A stretch of DNA of 64,000 nt. Source: Blastomyces gilchristii SLH14081 (taxonomy: Eukaryota; Ascomycota; Eurotiomycetes; Onygenales; Ajellomycetaceae). The DNA lies in assembly GCF_000003855.2 (NCBI RefSeq), contig NW_003101670.1:1614908-1678907 (forward strand). Reading direction: 5' to 3'. The notes under the pieces were generated by a model. It ran no database searches and had not been told where the DNA came from. It worked only from the letters and a program-made list of their open reading frames with translations. Positions within the stretch are counted from its first letter, which is position 1, and the number at the start of each line of letters is the position of its first letter. Shown here one piece after another: positions 20,771-32,076 of this stretch. A program made the position numbers and the translations under genes.

Positions 20771-22942
20771 CTTAGAAGATTACGTCACGATAAGCTCCTC
20801 AACTACCCCAAAACAGTGAAGACTTGTTTAAAAATAATCGTGAAGTAGTAGAATGAAAAATCATAAGGAGAAATCTGAAAAGAGCCGAGCACGAAATGAA
20901 CTGGCAGGAGCCAGCCACATCGAGAGCAATTTGGCGCCTTCCTTGGTCTCATGTATAAAACAGACTGGCAGATGCCACCACCAGTAAAGAAAGGTACATT
21001 ACAAATGTACCAGCAGGGTGAGTATTAACCCGCAGAGATACGGCAGCCATTTTCTCTCAAGGACCTGTTCTCCTGACCTGGACTCTGCCTAGATCATGCT
21101 GGTCACAACGGTCTCAGCAGTGAGCATGCGATATCTAGCATCACCCGTGCAAGAACATTGGTAGAGGCCCGCATATCGGTCCCGCGCCAACACTCCAACA
21201 CTCCAACATCAGTCCTTGATCAGCTACAAGCCGGGCATCAACCCAGGAAGAGGAAGACGGCCATGGCTAGTGAAACACTGGAAGGTTTCGTCAAGAAGTT
21301 GCGGACAATGTCCGGCATGTAAGTGAGTCTCATTTTGTACCATGTGCCGTGCATGCACCTCACCACGCGGTTGCATATGAAGTACAGGAAGTGGACGGGA
21401 GCGAGTTGAGATTGTCTCATGGAGGGAGGGAGTCTGCTCTGCTTCATTTCATGGCGATTTTCAGGGGGGAAAAGTAAGCATCTCACGTGGGTAACTAGGG
21501 TCCTGTAACTAACTATGCCTAATCTAGAATAGCGGCCTGGTCGGTCTCTCCCGGTCTGGTGTGAGGTTCGTGTCACAATTAGCAGCAGCCTGGTGCATAT
21601 CGAGACCACCAACTTCCGACCTTCAGTCAGTAAGCTTTCATTTACTACAGAAAGCAATGGCGATGCTTCGACGAACAAATAGTCTGATTGAAAACGTTGA
21701 CTCAAGCCGCATGACCTGAGCTGCAACCACTAGTTGAGACCACACACCCTACGTTCACCTTGACGGTAAACCCTCATATCCGATGAAGATAACAACTTGA
21801 AGACAACGAATTCCTGTGGACTTGGCAGAAAGTCTGGATAGCCTAGACAGGAAGTCAAGTCGCACATGACTATTTACATTTTCTGCTGCATGATTCTCTC
21901 TGCCTTTGAACAACTCAACTGGGCAAATGCTGTCGAAACCGCGCTCGTTAAATATGCACAGTTTGATCCTACCTGGAGGTTCAACTTTGGTATACACTCA
22001 GCAATGATACACGCCTCAAAATCCACTTTGCAATTTCCCTACTATTACTCGTCGGGATCTTGTCAGCCAATCCCGGGCGCATCACTCGAGCCGCCATCGG
22101 GATTTCTTCCCCACCGAAGGGTTAATCATGGAAATAGATGAGGGTAACATCGAGTGTAAAAGGTTCAGCTTCGAGACCATTCGGGATACGGTACATGGCG
22201 CACTACAGCTCGGGATGCGAGAAAGCGAAATGCAGCGTGACAGCTTTTAATAACCTCTGGTTAAATTCGTTCACTATTCTTCCTGTCCTTGGTCAGGAGG
22301 CGGTACGGTACCACGCTGACAACATGACCTTGCAATCGGAAACTGGTGATTATCTTCAAGTCACTGATACCAAATCAACCAGATAAATAAAACATATAAT
22401 CATGTGCAATTAGACATTCTGAACATCCGAAAGTTCGCCTGTTATTCAGTGCCGTGCAATAAGCTTGACATTATAGCGTATTTTGACCGATCATCTGCCA
22501 AGGAAGCCAGCCGGCGCTAGGCCGAAGCGCTGCCGATCATCCCAGCAGCGCGCCACAACCGTGCAAGACTGGACTAGGCAAAAGAGGCAAAAGAAATCGA
22601 GAACACTTTCTTCTCGCCGAATCGGGTAGTTTAGAAGGGCACATGAGGTGGTTTACCTCAATTGGTATTCCCGATGATCCCCACATTCAGTTTTTTCGTC
22701 CAAAACAACCTTGCACGCAACGTTAATTTATTAAAAATAGTTTTGAGAACCATAAGCGTCTTTCAATTTATGTCAAGGATAAGTTTTCAAACTAGGGATA
22801 TCTAGCGTGAGGTAGCAGGACCGGTTACGGAGTCAGACATTCCAGAGTAACTGCCACAGTCAATTCCTTGCCCCGCAGTTCTGACTGCGATCCAACCATT
22901 CCACGTTCTCTGCTCTGCGGAATTCAAATTTACCCTGACAAT
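20771..22942. other. Gene-free region before the copia element
   Basis: 2.2 kb containing the GH47 promoter. A possible short exon from 21262 (start in GGCCATGG, donor GTAAGT at 21319) opens a weak spliced frame to about 21720, but no part matches a known family. Other open frames (21238-21726 minus; 21866-22386 plus) also lack domains. No gene is called. Confidence 0.4.
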
Positions 22943-22947
22943 ATTTA

Positions 22948-23215
22948 TGTCAGGAAAAAGAGGTTATACACTACTGAACGCCACCAACATCATATTACTA
23001 CAATATTTCTCATCATCATCAGCTTACTACAATGCTTGTCTAATACTCGCTTATGCTAGCTCTCTTGGCTCGCACATATATTTTACTATAAATAGCTCTA
23101 TCTTTTGTATGAAATAGATATATGAGATAGTGTACAGATAATATAACAAGCAGATCTTGATACACATAAGATTCATATGTCTCCAACATATTCATCCGTG
23201 ACACCCATTTCAACA
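22948..23215 (+). repeat. 5' LTR of copia element
   Basis: Starts TGTCAGG and ends CAACA, 268 bases. It has a TATA-like CTATAAATAG near 23087-23096. It differs from the 3' LTR only by transitions, clustered in the first 120 bases and the last six; the middle is identical. Confidence 0.93.
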
Positions 23216-23228
23216 GTTATAAGCTCAG
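23216..23228 (+). other. Probable primer-binding site of copia element
   Basis: The bases right after the 5' LTR, GTTATAAGCTCAG, resemble the complement of the initiator-tRNA anticodon region (GTTATGAGC), with one G-to-A change. Copia-type elements often prime from an internal cut of initiator Met tRNA. Inference from a short match. Confidence 0.45.
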
Positions 23229-25309
23229 TAAGCAGCATCTGAAGAGAAGAGTAATACACTGATCTCAATTCTCATTTGAATTTGACAACAATCATTTGAA
23301 CTGAGATGATTGATTCTCATTTGTATACAGTACAATCTACTCAACTGTTATACCTGATTCATGATCTCAATCCTCATTTGAACTGATAACTATCATTTGA
23401 ACTGAGATGATAGATTCTCACTCATATATGTTCTGATATACTTGACTGTTATACACTCTGAATTCTGATCATATCTATCCTCAAATACTTGAACTGATTC
23501 CTCAATTCATTCAATATAACTGATATGACAGATAAGACAATGTCTAGTACAACTGTACACCTTAGCATTTCTGAAGATTGAAAACTTTGATACAAGCATA
23601 TGCTAGAATATGCAAAGAATAAGAAGATATCAGACTTCATTAATCTTGATAAACCTGATATCTTCTCTGAACTAGAAGAATCTCTGAAACCTGAGTATTC
23701 AGAAGAAGCTATCACAGAGGCTAAGATAGTATATAATATCAAGATCACTGTGTGAAAAATCAAATATATGAAATATGAGAAATTGAATGAAGGTATGACA
23801 AAGATACAAGATATTATATAAAGAACAGTGAATGTCACAGAGCTATAACATGTATACAGTGAGAATAATGATGTAAAGAACATTATTCATTCATTAAGAG
23901 ATTATCTCTTATTCACAATTATAAACTATCAAGATAATGTGAGAATCTGATATCATGATCTCTGCAAAGCACTGAAAAACAAAGATATAAAGAAGTGATT
24001 AAATAACTGATCACTTATTAAAGATGATATCAAAGAGATGAATATAGCTGAACAGTTTAACTTGAAGAAAGACTTCTTAAATATGAATCTAGCTATTAAT
24101 GTAGATTATATACAAGTATGAACTAAGAATGTCTGATATGATAAAGATGTTATATCTTTGATAGAGTTAGTTAAGAACTTCAAGAAACAGTATAGAAAAA
24201 TGAGTATTCTCAAAGAAGATAAATCTATGAACTTTGCTACTCTTAATGAAAGATCTCAGCAATCATTATCAGTAATATTCAGAAACTGTATTTACAGAGC
24301 CTATCACTGATATACTCTGTACTACTATCTCAATTCATTAAGAAAGTCATCTGAATGAAAGAAAAATGAGGAGAAGAGAACTCAGATTAATTAAGCTCTT
24401 AAGAATCAAGAATTGAAGAGACACATTGACTGTGCAATATCTAGAGATTTATTTATAAATACAGATATAATAGATGTTAATGAAGCAGTTCTGAGAGAAA
24501 TAATTCTGAAGTAATCAGATTCTCAATCTATCAATTATTAATCTATCAATCAACAGATCTGAAAAATATTAATAAACTTTTTAAATTCTTACTTCTATCT
24601 CTGAAACTTCTGAATCTTTGATACTGACACAGAATAGCATATATATAATAATTAAATACATTTTCTATTCTTTACACCTGTGAATAAGAATGCAGAAGTC
24701 TATACAGATGATTTCAGTATTAAAGTTAAAGATTATGAAACTGTTAGAATAATCATGATAAATGAAGCAGATAAGCAGTTCAATATCAATCTCATTAATA
24801 TAGCTTACATTCTGAATTTTCATATAAATATCATTGCATGAAAACCATGTTTTCATATAGAAGGCATCTATTATGATAAAAAAGACTTCAGATTGTAAAA
24901 ATATACAGATAGTATAATCTTTGCATGTATTGAAGTATTTGAGAAGTTACTAGTTATAGAATATAGTGAAATAGCTGTTTTCTCAACTATCTTAGAAAAA
25001 TTCACTACTGAAGCTACTGCAGTTATTACATCACACACTTCTAATATTACTATATCTGAAAAGACAATATCTTTAAATTCTTTAACTTCTACAAATTCTT
25101 CTTCTAATCTGTTAAAACACACTTCAATAAATCATTCTTTCAACCTGTCAATATGCATAAAATCTTCTCAAAAATCTAAGATCTCTATAGCTACTCAGTC
25201 TATATAATATAAGAGATTAGAATATTCATTAAAAATCATCATTCAAAAGCTTGTAAATGATGCAACTGATGTTCAAATCATCAATCTAGAAGACACTGCA
25301 GATGAGCTT

Positions 25310-28300
25310 ATTAATAAGCTTTGTAAACTCTGTTATCTATCTAATGCAAAAAATCAAATATCTAAATATCTTTATATTAAATCTCAAATATCATTTGAAC
25401 ATCTATACATGAATATTACACATGACTCTACACAGTGCTATAATGATGAGTGTTATCTTATACATTTCATATGTGATTATTTACATTTTCATATAGCTAT
25501 AACAGCTATCTGAAAATCAGAAATCTGAAAAGCTCTTAGATAAGCTATTAATTGAATTAAACATCAATTCAACTGTACTATAAAGATTATTTGTATTGAT
25601 AATAATACTGCAGTTAAGAAAGCAGATGACTTCATAAATTGAGTGAATAATGAAGATCTAGAGATGAAGTATTCTTCAGAGTATATTCATGAGCAAAATA
25701 ATACAGCAGAGTGAGTAGAAGTAATATTAATAATAAAGATAAGAACTCTATAGATAGAATCTCTTCTATTACAATCACTTTTCTCTGAGATTGCACTTAC
25801 TATTATCTATCTAGTGAATCAAATCTCTACTAGAATCTTAGATTGAAAGTCATCTCTATAAGTATTGAAAGAATTTCTACAAATCAAATCTTACTTCTAC
25901 ACTTATCTTCAAATCTATGAATATCACATCTATGCAAAAATACTGAATAAAGTTCTCAATAGAAATCACTCTCAGAAGCTAGATCTCTGAGTATATATTA
26001 AATATCTAGTTGAATATGATTCTACAAACATCTATTGAATTTGAATTTCACACTTAGAACAGATGATAAGAGTAAGAGATGTGATATTTAATAAGAATAG
26101 AAAATTCAACTCTGAAGACCTCTACATCAAAAGACAACTAAGAGATTGAGTATCTAAGAAGATAAAGCTTCTATATATAAAAGTTCAAGAATCATCAATG
26201 ACTTCTATTAATTAATTGAAAGAGATTATAGACACTGCAGATATTAATGTTTTCTGCTCTGAAGAAAATACTCAAAGCTCTGAAAAAATAGAGAAGAAGA
26301 ATAATGAGTATAAATACTATAATATTTTAATTCTTTCTAATATTTCAATTCTTTCTACATCAGATTCAATGTCAGAGTTAACAGATTCTAATATTGATAT
26401 TAATACTCATTCAGCTGTGATAGATAATTAAACACAGAACATTGCATTTAAAGCTTATGATATCAGTGTTAATTTTGATGAAGCTAATATCATTGAAGAT
26501 TGCAGAATATGAAAACACAGAGCTGCTCATCTTATAGCAGTTGAAAATACTAAAGATAATTCTTATTAAATGATTAATAATGTATTCTCTCATTCACATT
26601 CACATACAGACTTTAATAAGTCTCAATATTTATTTTCAGATACTGTTTTCATAGTTATTAATAATACAGCTATATCAACAGCATTTATACTAACTTCAAG
26701 AATTTATAGATCTCAACTGTCAGATTCACTGAATCACTGAGCAGATATTAAAAAACACTCACATTATGAAGAATTTGAGAATACTGTTAAATAAGAATGA
26801 GATAGTATATCTCTGCAGAATATATATAAAATTACTAGCAGATTACAGAGAGATATCTCAGTTATTTCTCTATAATAAGTATTCATCTATAAATTTGATA
26901 ATGAAGATTTTCTTTTAAAATATAAAGCTCATATCTATGTATATGAAGATCTTCAATTAATCACAGATCTTACTATAAAAGCTCACACACTAGCTATCAG
27001 AGATCTCTGAATCTTATTAGCTCTAACTACAGTATTTAATCTAGATATGAAATAGTTAGATGAAATCAATATCTTCATTAATAGTGATATTGATGAGTTA
27101 GTATATATAAAACTATCTAATGAATGATGAAAGTTGAAGAGAGTGTAAAATTTAAAGTGTATAAATTATGTACTAAAACTTCTATAAGTACTATATAATT
27201 TACACAGATCACTTCTTCTCTGATTAAATGAACTATTCTTAATATTGAGAATACTAGACTTTATCTCTATATCAGAGAATCAATGTCTCTTCTCTAATAA
27301 TTAATTAATTATCTTCTTCTATATGAATGATATCATCATTCTATCACAATAAGAAGATTTAAAAGAAAGAGATTAACTAATCAAAGATCTTAAAAACATC
27401 TATAAGATCTGATAGATAAGAGATTTGAAATGATTTCTCAACATGTGAATAATATATGATTATCTCAACTTGAAGCTCTGACTATGTCAGAATGCCTATA
27501 TTGATAAGATAGTTAATATATATCATCTCACACACATCTGTAAGGCATATATCTCACTAACTAGTGCTCTGCTAGAGCCTTTTAATAAGTCAGTCATATC
27601 TGTAAAAATTCATTATTATTAATAATGTATCAGCTTCTGTATCTACTCAGTGATGATGACTCACTCTGATATTATATATGCAGTGAGTAAACTAGCTATA
27701 TTTATGATAAATTCATTAGAATATCACTTATCAGAGATGAATAGAATGATATCTTATTTATATAATACAAAGAATCTTGCTATTCAATATAATAATAATA
27801 TTAACAGATCTCTACAACTTGATCTTAAACCTGATATTATTGAAGTCATTAGTAATATCTCTTTTATAGATAATCTGAATCACTGCTCTATATAAGAATA
27901 TATCTTTAAACTATTCAGTGAGACTGTTGATTGAAAATTAAATAGATAGATAATTATAACTATATCTATCACAGAAGCTGAGCTTGTTACTATCTTATAA
28001 GTTGATAAGAAGTCTATCTGATAAGATAGATTCTTTCAACATATTTAATTTAAATCTGATCACAAGATCTGTATTTAATATGATAACTGTCAAACTGTTG
28101 ACATTCTTATAAAGAAAGATCTCTCTATAATCATGAAGCTTCATCATATTGATATATATGAAAGCTGGCTCTGAGAACATGTTCAATTCAGTAATATTAC
28201 AGTTGATTGAGTGTCTACAGCTCAGATGCCAGTGGATGACCTCACTAAGGCTCTGCCATGCCAGAAACATACAGAATTCATCAAGATACTAGGCCTAGTT

Positions 28301-28320
28301 GATATATCAGATATTATTGA
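25310..28320 (+). pseudogene. Copia pol remnant (integrase, reverse transcriptase, RNase H)
   Basis: Broken translation still shows the copia order. Integrase: a CxxC followed by FEHLYMNITHD and HFICDYLHFH near 25320-25510, then EYIHEQNNTAE (about 25680-25715) standing for the PEQNG region, then IIYLVNQISTR. Reverse transcriptase: YKAHIYVYEDLQ near 26920 and LALTTVFNLDM near 27020-27050; the catalytic box is reduced to FYMNDIIIL near 27310-27340, so the second catalytic Asp pair is damaged. Later MMTHSDIIYAVSKLA (27650) matches the family's DI-YAVSRL segment, and SITEAELVT near 27965-27990 corresponds to the RNase H end. In-frame TGA commonly sits where Trp is expected. Non-functional. Confidence 0.88.
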
Positions 28321-28390
28321 GATGCAAGCAGAATAAATAGTCTATCTTAATATAATCTCTATAGATTCATCTACACTCTTTTTATTGCAG

Positions 28391-28426
28391 CTTCATTTAC
28401 ACTTTCATTTACACTTTCATTTACAT
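28391..28426 (+). repeat. 12-base tandem repeat near copia 3' LTR
   Basis: Three copies of a 12-base CATTTACACTTT-type unit just upstream of the polypurine tract. The length-12 period encodes a short HLHF-type repeat in one frame, probably without meaning. Confidence 0.8.
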
Positions 28427-28433
28427 GTTACAT

Positions 28434-28448
28434 TTGCTGAAGAGAGTG
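28434..28448 (+). other. Polypurine tract of copia element
   Basis: GCTGAAGAGAGTG directly precedes the 3' LTR and is purine-rich, the expected plus-strand primer. It agrees with plus-strand orientation of pol. Confidence 0.6.
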
Positions 28449-28716
28449 TGTCAGAAAAAAGAGGTTATATACTACTGAATATCACTAACATCATATTACT
28501 ACAATATTTCTCATCATCATCAGCTTACTATAACACTCATCTAATACTCACTTATGCTAGCTCTCTTGGCTCGCACATATATTTTACTATAAATAGCTCT
28601 ATCTTTTGTATGAAATAGATATATGAGATAGTGTACAGATAATATAACAAGCAGATCTTGATACACATAAGATTCATATGTCTCCAACATATTCATCCGT
28701 GACACCCATTCCGACA
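28449..28716 (+). repeat. 3' LTR of copia element
   Basis: Starts TGTCAGA and ends CCGACA, 268 bases, followed by target duplication ATTTA (28717-28721). The TGTC/GACA terminal inverted repeat is intact here. Confidence 0.93.
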
Positions 28717-28721
28717 ATTTA

Positions 28722-29562
28722 ACTCCGTGTATTTTTGAAAATACTTCACTACTATAGCTAGGAGGAGGAGCCCTATTTGCAATTTCGGGGCCAGTGCACT
28801 ACGACGCGGGATATTTACTACGTGAGTACTGAGCTACTCACTGAAGAGTACTTTAGTATAGGAAAGAGATTTAGTACTCTTTCACAATCAGTTACTGCAA
28901 TTTAGCGGCTATAATACCTATTAGAAAACTTTCTACTAAAATAAAACGCTAAATATGTATATCTAGTAGGGTGTTAAGAGTTGAACTAGGCGCCGATTTT
29001 TGGCTGATTCAAGTTTCGGCATGCCGAACTATATGATTTTCTGGGCCGGCGCCTAATCCCGTATTCCCCCCAGGCTGTGGGATAACTCACTGCATAATTA
29101 CAAATATTAATAAGGGTTGCGCAGGGATTACAGTACATTACGGGAATATACTCGTTCATCCATGATTATTCAAATCGAACAACGAAGTATAGAAAGATTT
29201 GGACACACGAGTATGCAACGGGAACGAGAGTGCGATATGTAAGTGGTGGAGATATTTATTTTCGCCCTACTTCAAGCTTTTTTTCATTGGGTAGGTACTA
29301 GGTAGTGGGTATGAACAAGTATCGTCAGGATATGAATTGGATGGATGGACGATAGGAAGCCTATCTCACTCATTTCTAGGTATTGCCAAAAGAGGGGTCA
29401 TATACGCTCCATAGGAATCAACAAATGCACTCGCTACATACACCTTGAACAAAAGATTATTCATCGTGTGCACCATGACGTATAGGTGGACTAAAATGTA
29501 TGTATATAGAGGTAAGGAAAGAGACATCCTTCGTCAGTAATTAAAGCAAGAAAACTTAGCCC
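28722..29562. other. Intergenic region between copia element and GST gene
   Basis: No open frame with a recognisable domain. Normal base composition returns at once after the target duplication. The 3' UTR of the GST gene probably lies at 29400-29562. Confidence 0.5.
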
Positions 29563-30618
29563 CTAAGCCTTTGCAGCCTTTACCTTCGCAGCCTCCGCCG
29601 CTGCATGGTTCTGCGCAATAAGCTCCTCATACTGCTGGGCATTATCTATACCCAAAGGCATTCCGTTTGCCTGCAAGCCCTGCTCATTCATATATTTTTC
29701 CCTGACCTCCATAGCCTTCTTCCACGAGTCACGAGCCTCCATACGGCGTTGCCATGCCTGTACATTCGGATACGGGGCAAGGGGGTCAGGGCTTTCGAGC
29801 AGCAAGTCAAGGCGGTTGTTCCAAGGCATAAAGGACAAGTCAGCATAGGTGCACTTGTCACCGACAAGCCACTGCTTGCCTTCAAGGACACCGTTCAGAA
29901 CTTCCAAAACTCGGCGAACTTGATTCTGATAACGCTCGATGACTGAGGGGATTTTCTCATGGTGAAGGACAGTGAACCTGCAGACCAAGAAGAAGCCCTT
30001 AGTGAATATTCATGGTGGGACGGGAAAATTGCTTGGGAAGCATACCATCCAGCTTGCCCATAGTACGGGCCCTGACCACTGACTTGGAAATGAAGCCACT
30101 GATTTAGCAGATGCCTCTTATGCAGACTGTCGTATGTCAGTTTCTTCTCTTTATCGTATACCTCCTCTAGGTAATGCACAATAGCGCCGGACTCCCAGAG
30201 AGTCAGACTGGTATTTGGATCCTCGATAGCTGTTTCCAACTCAGCTTCTAGCAAGAAAGAAGAACGAGCGGGCTTGTATCTGGCTCTTCTTACCCGGAAC
30301 TCGACCGTTAGGATTAACATTGATGAAGGGCGGCCTCTTGACATCGTCGAACTTGAATGAATTAATGACATAAGGGACCTCAAGCTCATGAAGAATCGTG
30401 ACCACCTTTCCATAGAGATTTCGTTAGCCCTGAAACATCATGATTCTTGCGATGATTAATTGCAGGGTTGGATACTCACCTTCCACGGATTTGGACCCGA
30501 GGCTTTTTTAATAGCCAAGTCAGCTGTCAGTCTACACACAATGGCATTTATACCTGATCAAGGACAACTTGGAGCTTGACTTACGAGTCAGCCAAACAAT
30601 GATGGGCTTGATCGTCAT
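29563..30618 (-). CDS. Glutathione S-transferase, Ure2/GstB-like
   Basis: Five exons (30585-30618, 30480-30502, 30294-30405, 30046-30229, 29563-29977) give 255 residues. The N-terminal thioredoxin fold reads MTIKPIIVWLTPSGPNPWKV, then HELEVPYV, NVNPNGRVPAIEDPN and LWESGAIVHYLEE. The last two are the cis-Pro and glutathione-binding (Glu-Ser) segments. The helical C-domain carries WLVGDKCTYADLSFMPWN, the family's N-capping Asp box. The enzyme conjugates glutathione to electrophiles or reduces peroxides in the cytosol; fungal members of this branch serve detoxification or, in Ure2, nitrogen signalling. Exon 2 is only 23 bases, fixed by the PSGPNPWK motif. The exon 4 acceptor at 30230 was preferred to an earlier one because it gives VPAIEDPN. 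The tail after residue 220 is Ala-rich. Confidence 0.92.
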
Positions 30619-32076
30619 TGCTTATTTTGAGCGGGAGATGAAAGCTAAGTAATTTTTCAAGTACGTCAATTTTGAGAAGTTCAGTCTGGTATGATGATGT
30701 CCGATGGATCGACCAAGTAAACTGCTTTTGCTGCTCTTGACAACATATCATAAACGGCCGGGGTTGGCAGGTTTCTTAAATACATCTATGAAACCAGCTA
30801 CTCGGGAAGCACAACCTACAATAGGAAATAGTCACCGCCATCCATGAGAGGAGCTTCTGTCATGTTAGCTTATCAATCACGCTAGCTTAACAAAGCTGAT
30901 GGTCGGAAAAAGGAGACCGGGGGCCAAAGCCCAACGCATTAGTTTTTGCGGCGACAATAATTCGCGTTCGGGTTCCAGGAAGCCGCCCGGCAGGAATGTC
31001 GGAGCGGCCTGTGTTCTCCCACATGTGTCGGAAAACAAGTCGGATACAATTGCTACATGCCGGCCACGTTTTGGACTCGGAGGCGCATCCAAAAAATCTC
31101 CTAGTCGCTACTTGTACGGCAAACCCTGGAGCTGAAGTATTATTCACTCCAATCCGGTAAAAGTTGCTTGCCAATATACCGGCAGCTGTTCAGCTCAACC
31201 TCCGTACTCCGTCCATCGTACATCGTAGGATTCGTGCCGCAGGATTCTTTTTCCGCATTGCCAACTGCTTCAAGGGAACCAACCAGTAAACCGTCAAGCC
31301 GGCAATAATTGCAAATTTGGAAGCCTCAAACGTGGCTCGAAGGATTTGAACAACTCCAGAAAGTTTGATATAAAAGTACTAGGTCAAGCTGTGGAAACTG
31401 ATCTTGCTTCGATCTACTTGATACTCCGTACTCCGCGCGAATACCAGGGATTTAGCCAACATCCTGCGAAATTGATTAGCAAACGTTGATAGAAGAACCC
31501 ATTGTCTGAAGACTTACCAGTGTCGTTGCAGCAGTTTGCCTGCTTTCCACGGACCTTCTGCACTTTGAACAGGTATCTGTGAAACGTAGGACAGCTACTA
31601 CTATTATATGTATGTATTGCGCTCTATAAAAGACGGTGAATACAGAGCGCCAGAGAGGTAGGTACTATACATTACCAGATTACTCAGGCAGCTCTGTTGT
31701 ATTATTCAACAGGTGGTCATACGTAGCGTATAAGAAACTAAAGGTTAAGGTGCAATGAATATATCTACGTATCTCCGAGTTTTTTAGCAAGTTAGTAAAT
31801 AATTAACTTGGTGGCTGTGTTCGACTCCGAAAAGCGGCGGAGCTTTATTTAAATAGTTTGCAACCCCTCCACCAAATCTTGTTGTATGACACACATCCCA
31901 CATCCCACATCCCACCTCCCACCTCCCACCTCCCACCTCCCACCCCCGCCTCACCATCAACCTCCCTGTCAAGTCCCATATCGCTGCCCTCATAGCTCCA
32001 TCCAATCGCTCCAGAGATTTCCTCCGCCGTGTGCGCCCAACGAGGCAAACATTCGACCAGGAAAATTCAGCGCACC
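30619..32076. other. Divergent intergenic region between GST and HIS4
   Basis: 1.46 kb. Short open frames at 30877-31174 lack domains. It contains copies of the TACTCCGTA motif (31199-31214, 31424-31434) and a pyrimidine-rich minisatellite just upstream of HIS4. Confidence 0.5.
31893..31946. repeat. 7-base pyrimidine-rich minisatellite
   Basis: About seven tandem copies of ACATCCC changing to ACCTCCC, ending 130 bases before the HIS4 start. One strand is almost free of G, so it may affect promoter structure; position makes a regulatory role possible. Confidence 0.85.

Larger units (their letters stand above)
22948..28716 (+). mobile_element. Ty1/copia LTR retrotransposon, decayed but structurally complete
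   Basis: The element is 5,769 bases, bounded by 268-base LTRs (TGTC...GACA) and flanked by the 5-base target duplication ATTTA (22943-22947 and 28717-28721). Inside, on the plus strand, are copia-order domains: a gag-like region (about 23500-24600), integrase (25310-25880), reverse transcriptase (26900-27350) and the end of pol (to 28320). All are interrupted by many stops, mostly TGA. I found essentially no CpG inside, whereas CpA and TpG stay common. It cannot encode working proteins. It inserted into gene-free DNA between the GH47 and GST genes. Confidence 0.95.

Noticed and set aside
21262..21720. Possible small spliced gene starting MASETLEGFVKKLRTMSG
   Set aside because: A good start context and donor exist, but downstream acceptors are ambiguous, several frames are open, and no segment matches a known family.
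23449..23883. 144-codon minus-strand hydrophobic frame inside the copia element
   Set aside because: Lies opposite the gag region of a plus-strand element; A+T-rich sequence gives Ile/Tyr/Ser-rich chance frames.
23500..28300. CRISPR-like or phage-like repeats in the A+T-rich blocks
   Set aside because: Repeats are LTRs and simple A+T sequence in a fungal nuclear context; no regular spacer structure.
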